Shown here piece after piece: positions 61,694-64,000 of a stretch of 64,000 nucleotides of DNA; positions within the stretch are counted from its first letter, which is position 1; each line of letters opens with the position of its first letter. The DNA comes from an uncultured delta proteobacterium (lineage in GTDB: Bacteria > Myxococcota > Myxococcia > Myxococcales > 40CM-4-68-19): NCBI GenBank assembly GCA_903911145.1, contig CAIWCD010000046.1:62001-126000 (forward strand), read 5' to 3'. The notes under the pieces were generated by a model. It was not told the origin of the DNA. It saw only the letters and a program-made list of their open reading frames with translations, and made no database searches. Position numbers and translations under genes: made by a program.

Positions 61694-63325
61694 CTATGGC
61701 GTGTAGATCTCGGCGCTGCCCAGCGTCGTCGGAGAGCCGCTCGCGCTCTCGAACTGCAGGCCACCCGTGACCAGCACGGTTCCATCCGCGAGCTTGAGGC
61801 AGGCCGCGCCGTGTCGAGGCGACTGCAGTCCCCAGGTGCCGCCAGGCGTCGGTCCCTCGAGCGCGCGCACGCTGGTGGCCACTCCCGCGGGCGACACGAT
61901 GTCCACCGACGAGGTTGAGTGGAGCGAGCTTCCGTCGTTCCAGGCGCCGCCCGCGTAGATGATCTCGCCGCTGTTGAGCAGCGCCGCACAGCCGTCGGCG
62001 CGCTGCTGCGAAAGCACCTCGCTCGCGTTGCCCACCGTCAACAGACGCGGCTCGATCACCGTGATTGCGTCGGTCGTGGTCGCGTAGTTCGTCGTCACGC
62101 TGGTCGCGCCGCCGAGGATCAGAACGGTGTCGTCCGTCGCCACGATTGCCGAGTGTTGCACGCGCGGCGCGGGCAGCGTGCGCAGAGCGGGCTGCTCATA
62201 GGTCGTGTCTGCGACGTACTGGTGCTGCGCCTCGTTGAAGATCACGCCCGAGATCTGCGCGAGCGCATTGCCGTTCTGGTCGCGGCCGCCGATGAAGACG
62301 ACCCCACCTTGACCGGTGCCACCGGAGATCGCCGCGTTCTTGCGGGACACAGCGACCGCGTCCGCAAACCCTTGCGCGAGCGGCTGTGCGGCCTGGATGA
62401 TTGCGCTCTGCGTCGGATCGAAATAGGCCAGCGAGCTGAATACGGTGAGACTGCCGCCGGGCACGTCGGGTCCATTCGCGCCGCCGCCGAGCACCGCGTA
62501 TCCGGTCTTGACATCGACGACAGTCGCCGCGCGCTCGCGTGACTGGACAGACTGGGGCAGCGCGATCTTGCTGAACTGTCCATTGTTGTAGAGCTCGAAC
62601 GATCCGATCGGTCCGACGCTGCCGCTGAACGACGGCCCCTCTCCTCCGAGCAGAAGGACCTGCTGCGCGCCGCCCACCGTGACCGGCAACGCTGCGTGTC
62701 CTGCGCGCGCGAAACCTTGCGGCGCGTCGACATTCGAGAAGGTTCCGTCGGCCGGATCGTACAGCTCCGCCTGCGTCAGGTACTGGCGTGCCCCGGCACC
62801 ATCGAGCGTGTAGCCACCCGTGATCAGCACGCGGCCATCGGGCAGCGCCGTCATCTGGTGGCCCGCGCGCGGCGTGTTCAAGTGCGAGCAGGTGGTGCCG
62901 CTGCTGTCGTTGGTGAAGACGAACGCATCGACGACGCGCAAAAAGAGCGTGATCTGGGCGTTGCCGCTGCCCGTGTTGTCGAACAGTCCGCTGTCGGCGC
63001 GCGAACGCACGAGGCCGCCGTTGGTGGCCGTGGCGACGATGCGTCGATGGGTGCCGATCGGGACATTCGGAATGCTTGCCGTGTTCGATCCGAACGGCGC
63101 GTTCACCGTGATCGGCGCGAGCCCATCTCCGGTGATCGTGAAGGTGATCTGATCGACGCCGAGAGTCGGGTTTCGCTGAAGATCGATCGCGGTTGCGAAC
63201 GAACAGGCGGTGGTGACGACGTTGACGTTGATCGAGCCGACCGGGGCAGCACAGCCGAACGATGCGCCGAGCAGAGCGACGAGCGAGCAGAGCGCTGCGG
63301 GGCGGTGGGGAGTGTGCGCGTTCAT
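61694..63325 (-). CDS. Kelch-repeat lipoprotein
   Basis: A 543-residue lipoprotein: signal MNAHTPHRPAALCSLVALLGASFGC, a beta-rich domain to about 140, then six Kelch-like blades. The blades have the recurring pattern RAGHQMTALPDGRVLITGGY, ARAGHAALPV...LLLGGEG and PRHGAACLKLADGTVLVTGG. The fold should be a beta-propeller at the cell surface. Its ATG overlaps the stop of the upstream Pro-rich gene (TGATG), so the two act together or are at least translated together. Confidence 0.85.
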   Translation of the reverse strand: MNAHTPHRPAALCSLVALLGASFGCAAPVGSINVNVVTTACSFATAIDLQRNPTLGVDQITFTITGDGLAPITVNAPFGSNTASIPNVPIGTHRRIVATATNGGLVRSRADSGLFDNTGSGNAQITLFLRVVDAFVFTNDSSGTTCSHLNTPRAGHQMTALPDGRVLITGGYTLDGAGARQYLTQAELYDPADGTFSNVDAPQGFARAGHAALPVTVGGAQQVLLLGGEGPSFSGSVGPIGSFELYNNGQFSKIALPQSVQSRERAATVVDVKTGYAVLGGGANGPDVPGGSLTVFSSLAYFDPTQSAIIQAAQPLAQGFADAVAVSRKNAAISGGTGQGGVVFIGGRDQNGNALAQISGVIFNEAQHQYVADTTYEQPALRTLPAPRVQHSAIVATDDTVLILGGATSVTTNYATTTDAITVIEPRLLTVGNASEVLSQQRADGCAALLNSGEIIYAGGAWNDGSSLHSTSSVDIVSPAGVATSVRALEGPTPGGTWGLQSPRHGAACLKLADGTVLVTGGLQFESASGSPTTLGSAEIYTP

Positions 63326-64000
63326 CAGTGGCTCCAGGTCAGCGAGACGTTGCTGATCGTCGCGGTGCGGCTGTTGGCATAGACGACGCCGCCGGCGATC
63401 GCGGCGCCGCCGACAAGCAGTGCGCCAGCGACGATCCAGAGCACCGTGTGGTCCTTGGCCGGCTGCTCATCACGAATGGTCGCGATCTCATTCGCCTCGC
63501 GGGCTTCGACGCGCGTGGCGGCAAACGGTGCCGCAGTGCTGGCCGGAGGCTCGACCACCTCGGCAACCTGTTGCTCCTCGTCTTCACGCTGCGTCGCCTT
63601 GCGCGGCACGAAGAGATCGCGCGACTGGGCGGCCTCTGGCTGGGTGTCAGTCTTGATGTTCTTGCTCGCGAGCGGCGCCGCCTCGGTCGTCGCAGGAACG
63701 CTCTCGGCCTTGCTGGGCGCGGGCGCGGTGCGCGCAGGTGACGGCAGTTCAGGCGGCGGCGTGCTGCCGGGAACGAAGACGCGGCGCTCTGCGGTCGGGC
63801 TCGCCGGTTCGCTCTCGGGAGCGATCGGCTGCGCCGGAGCGGGTTCAGGCGCTGGCGGAGTCGGCCGCGCTGCAGTCAACGCAGGAGCTGGCGTCGGTGC
63901 GGCTGCGGCGACCTTCGCTGCGGGCGCCGCGGCCTTCGGCTCCGGAGGCGTCGAGAGCTTGACCGCCGGAGGCGCTGCCGCGGGCTTGGTCACCGCGATC
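63325..64000 (-). CDS. Pro/Ala-rich protein with membrane helix, 5' end outside the window
   Basis: The C-terminal part of a larger protein; the frame stays open to the window edge, so the real start is beyond 64000. About 165 residues are low complexity, rich in Pro, Ala, Glu and Thr. A membrane helix (VLWIVAGALLVGGAAIAGGVVYA) follows, then about 15 residues outside ending SLTWSH. It is coupled to the Kelch lipoprotein by TGATG. The missing N-terminal domain would decide the family. Confidence 0.6.
   Translation of the reverse strand, partial: IAVTKPAAAPPAVKLSTPPEPKAAAPAAKVAAAAPTPAPALTAARPTPPAPEPAPAQPIAPESEPASPTAERRVFVPGSTPPPELPSPARTAPAPSKAESVPATTEAAPLASKNIKTDTQPEAAQSRDLFVPRKATQREDEEQQVAEVVEPPASTAAPFAATRVEAREANEIATIRDEQPAKDHTVLWIVAGALLVGGAAIAGGVVYANSRTATISNVSLTWSH
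63705..63719 (+). repeat. copy of the 15-mer CGGCCTTGCTGGGCG in the Pro-rich gene
   Basis: Exact copy; on the gene strand it encodes APSKA in the low-complexity region. Confidence 0.45.

Overview
The window looks like a chromosomal segment from a high-GC deltaproteobacterium of the Myxococcota type. This is an inference from style, not from a marker gene. IF-2 has a very long Ala/Pro/His-rich N-terminus. There is a soluble Hanks-type Ser/Thr kinase, a PEGA-domain protein, a J-protein/Hsp70/TPR operon, and many lipoproteins, one with Ser-Asp-Ala-Gly tandem repeats and RCC1-like repeats. Coding density is high. I see no rRNA, tRNA, CRISPR array, phage gene or transposase, and no gap between genes exceeds about 200 bases.

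Layout. 1-5.8 kb: the rimP-nusA-ylxR-infB transcription/translation operon (minus), continuing past the left edge. 6-10.5 kb (plus): nitrilase, two envelope proteins, spoVG, prs. 10.5-12.1 kb: PEGA protein (minus), convergent with prs. 12.2-17 kb: parC-parE. 17-23 kb: a small membrane protein, a metallo-beta-lactamase-fold hydrolase, an RCC1/EGF lipoprotein whose signal peptide is out of frame, an M50 peptidase and a Cys-rich protein. 23-28.6 kb (minus): pepA plus a small acidic protein, a protein kinase, and aguB-aguA (agmatine to putrescine). 28.7-35.4 kb: a POTRA/beta-barrel outer membrane protein, a COG4324 aminopeptidase coupled to an amidase, and phosphoglucomutase. 35.4-39.3 kb: glpD with a small partner, then a small gene bracketed by a roughly 150-bp imperfect duplication of the glpD/hydrolase junction, then a DUF457-type membrane protein and tag. 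39.3-49.4 kb: an ACE-like M2 dipeptidase, a lipoprotein and coiled-coil protein, PilZ, M20 peptidase, TPR protein, M24 peptidase and rsmE. 49.4-53.1 kb (minus): POT peptide transporter coupled to an S9 peptidase. 53.1-58.9 kb: an SDR enzyme, then an argD, J-protein, Hsp70, TPR operon (minus). 59-64 kb: lipoprotein, PNPOx-like protein, coiled-coil protein, and a Kelch-like lipoprotein coupled to a Pro-rich membrane protein cut by the right edge.

How the genes work together. Seven peptidases plus a peptide transporter suggest peptide or amino-acid scavenging. AguA and AguB make putrescine. Pgm and GlpD serve central carbon flux.

The most unusual signal is a dispersed AT-rich palindromic element, consensus GTTTGAGTGCCAAC, often flanked by CGAGAT/ATCTCG arms. 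I found ten copies at seven loci by eye. It lies in coding inserts of ParC and ParE, at gene ends, and three in a row between prs and the PEGA gene. A second repeated 15-mer, CGGCCTTGCTGGGCG, occurs five times in unrelated reading frames. I recognise neither.
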